Positions 4,872 to 5,256 of a DNA stretch of 5,256 nt are shown in pieces. Origin of the DNA: Actinomycetes bacterium (GTDB lineage: Bacteria; Actinomycetota; Actinomycetes; Actinomycetales; Cellulomonadaceae); the NCBI GenBank assembly GCA_023389545.1, contig JAEWEI010000364.1, positions 1-5,256 on the forward strand. The letters run 5' to 3'. A model generated the notes under the pieces. The model ran no database searches and had not been told where the DNA came from. It saw nothing but the letters and a program-made list of their open reading frames with translations. The position numbers were made by a program, and so were the translations under genes. Every line of letters starts with the position of its first letter. Position 1 is the stretch's first letter.

Positions 4872-5256
4872 GCGAGCACCGCCGTGGTCTCGTCGGCCTG
4901 GGTGGGGGTCTGGGGTTGTGAGTCGGGGACGGTTGGCGTGCCCCGCGCCGGTGTCTGCTCATTCGGCACCATGGCCTCGAGCAGCGTCACCCGGGGCACG
5001 ACGCCGATGAGCCGCCCGGCCTCGTCGGTGACGGGGATGGGCAGGGCCGACTCGGCGGCGGGCGCGAACAGCTCGCCGAGCGGGGTATCGGGGGAGACGG
5101 GCGCCACGTCGGCGCGCACCAGCTCGGCGAGGGTGTCCGCGCCGTTCCGGAGCGCTGTGACGACGTCGGCGTCGTGGACCATGCCGCGCAGCGCGCGGGT
5201 GCGGTCGAGCACGTAGGCGGCGGACACCTGCTGCTCGCGCATGGTGCGCAGGGCGA
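4868..5256 (-). CDS. opuAA: Glycine betaine/proline ABC transporter ATPase, C-terminal CBS region (partial)
   Basis: The right edge cuts this gene; the last 128 codons are visible, and the frame stays open through the edge, so the internal ATG at 5242 is not the true start. What remains looks like the tandem CBS module of OpuAA/ProV-type ATPases. The end of the first repeat reads SAAYVLDRTRALRGMVHDAD. The second includes VSPDTPLGELF, then ALPIPVTDEAGRLIGVV and an ending LLEAM. The nucleotide-binding domain with Walker motifs lies outside the window. In this family the CBS pair is known to sense ionic strength or cyclic-di-AMP and gate transport. A tail of 33 residues rich in Pro, Thr and Gln follows (coded by 4969-4871), with a few acidic residues and no clear fold. 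The permease start overlaps the stop codon. The assignment rests on the CBS sequence plus the permease and binding protein that follow. Confidence 0.87.
   Translation of the reverse strand, partial: ALRTMREQQVSAAYVLDRTRALRGMVHDADVVTALRNGADTLAELVRADVAPVSPDTPLGELFAPAAESALPIPVTDEAGRLIGVVPRVTLLEAMVPNEQTPARGTPTVPDSQPQTPTQADETTAVLA

Noticed and set aside
3898..4962. Extension of the binding-protein frame upstream to 4962 as one 659-residue protein
   Set aside because: The upstream part is the permease gene read in a wrong frame. The lipoprotein signal and the ribosome binding site place the true start at 3897.
3879..5216. A 445-codon plus-strand frame opposite the ABC operon
   Set aside because: Its Asp/His/Gly/Glu-rich composition is typical of reverse-strand translation of GC-rich genes. 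It lies antisense to the permease and ATPase, which carry clear family motifs.
5240..5242. ATG at 5242 as the start of a small stand-alone CBS protein
   Set aside because: The frame remains open to the window edge with CBS-like residues (ALRT) before this Met, and the context demands an ATPase subunit upstream of the permease.

Overview
The window looks like ordinary chromosome of a high-GC Gram-positive bacterium, most likely an actinobacterium of the Micrococcales (Cellulomonadaceae-like). The grounds are strongly GC-biased third codon positions, GTG starts, GGAGG-type ribosome binding sites, long spurious open frames opposite real genes, and protein sequences of actinobacterial type. The genus is an inference. 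No mobile element, tRNA, rRNA, CRISPR array or phage gene was seen, and no intergenic stretch exceeds 131 bases.

Layout. At the left edge, on the minus strand, are the first 17 codons of a UDP-glucose 4-epimerase (galE). A 76-bp divergent spacer separates it from a plus-strand unit: a complete phosphomannomutase/phosphoglucomutase (manB, 130-1629) followed one base later by a 67-residue Trm112-like protein (1631-1834). After a 131-bp spacer carrying repeated and inverted CGCTGGCCG words comes a cation diffusion facilitator of the SLC30A9/ZnT9-like branch (1966-2901). A near-perfect 40-nt hairpin (2928-2967) separates it from a convergent minus-strand operon for a glycine betaine/proline-type osmolyte ABC importer. 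Read in transcription order, this operon holds the C-terminal CBS-domain end of the ATPase (cut by the right edge), the permease (4-nt ATGA overlap), and the lipoprotein substrate-binding protein (62-nt gap with a hairpin).

How the genes work together. GalE and ManB both feed nucleotide-sugar and cell-envelope sugar metabolism (UDP-galactose; mannose-1-P or glucose-1-P). The Trm112-like protein is probably co-translated with ManB. The CDF protein is a separate membrane transporter. The three ABC genes form one compatible-solute uptake system: the lipoprotein captures the osmolyte outside, the permease passes it through the membrane, and the CBS-bearing ATPase energises and probably gates transport in response to ionic strength.

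I found no clearly undescribed system. The points most worth a second look are the probable leaderless start of manB, the apparent absence of the SIS-domain and manA genes that I recall lying between Trm112 and the CDF gene in relatives, the operator-like repeats upstream of the CDF gene, the loss of the zinc cysteines in the Trm112-like protein, and the order of the two half-domains in the binding protein.
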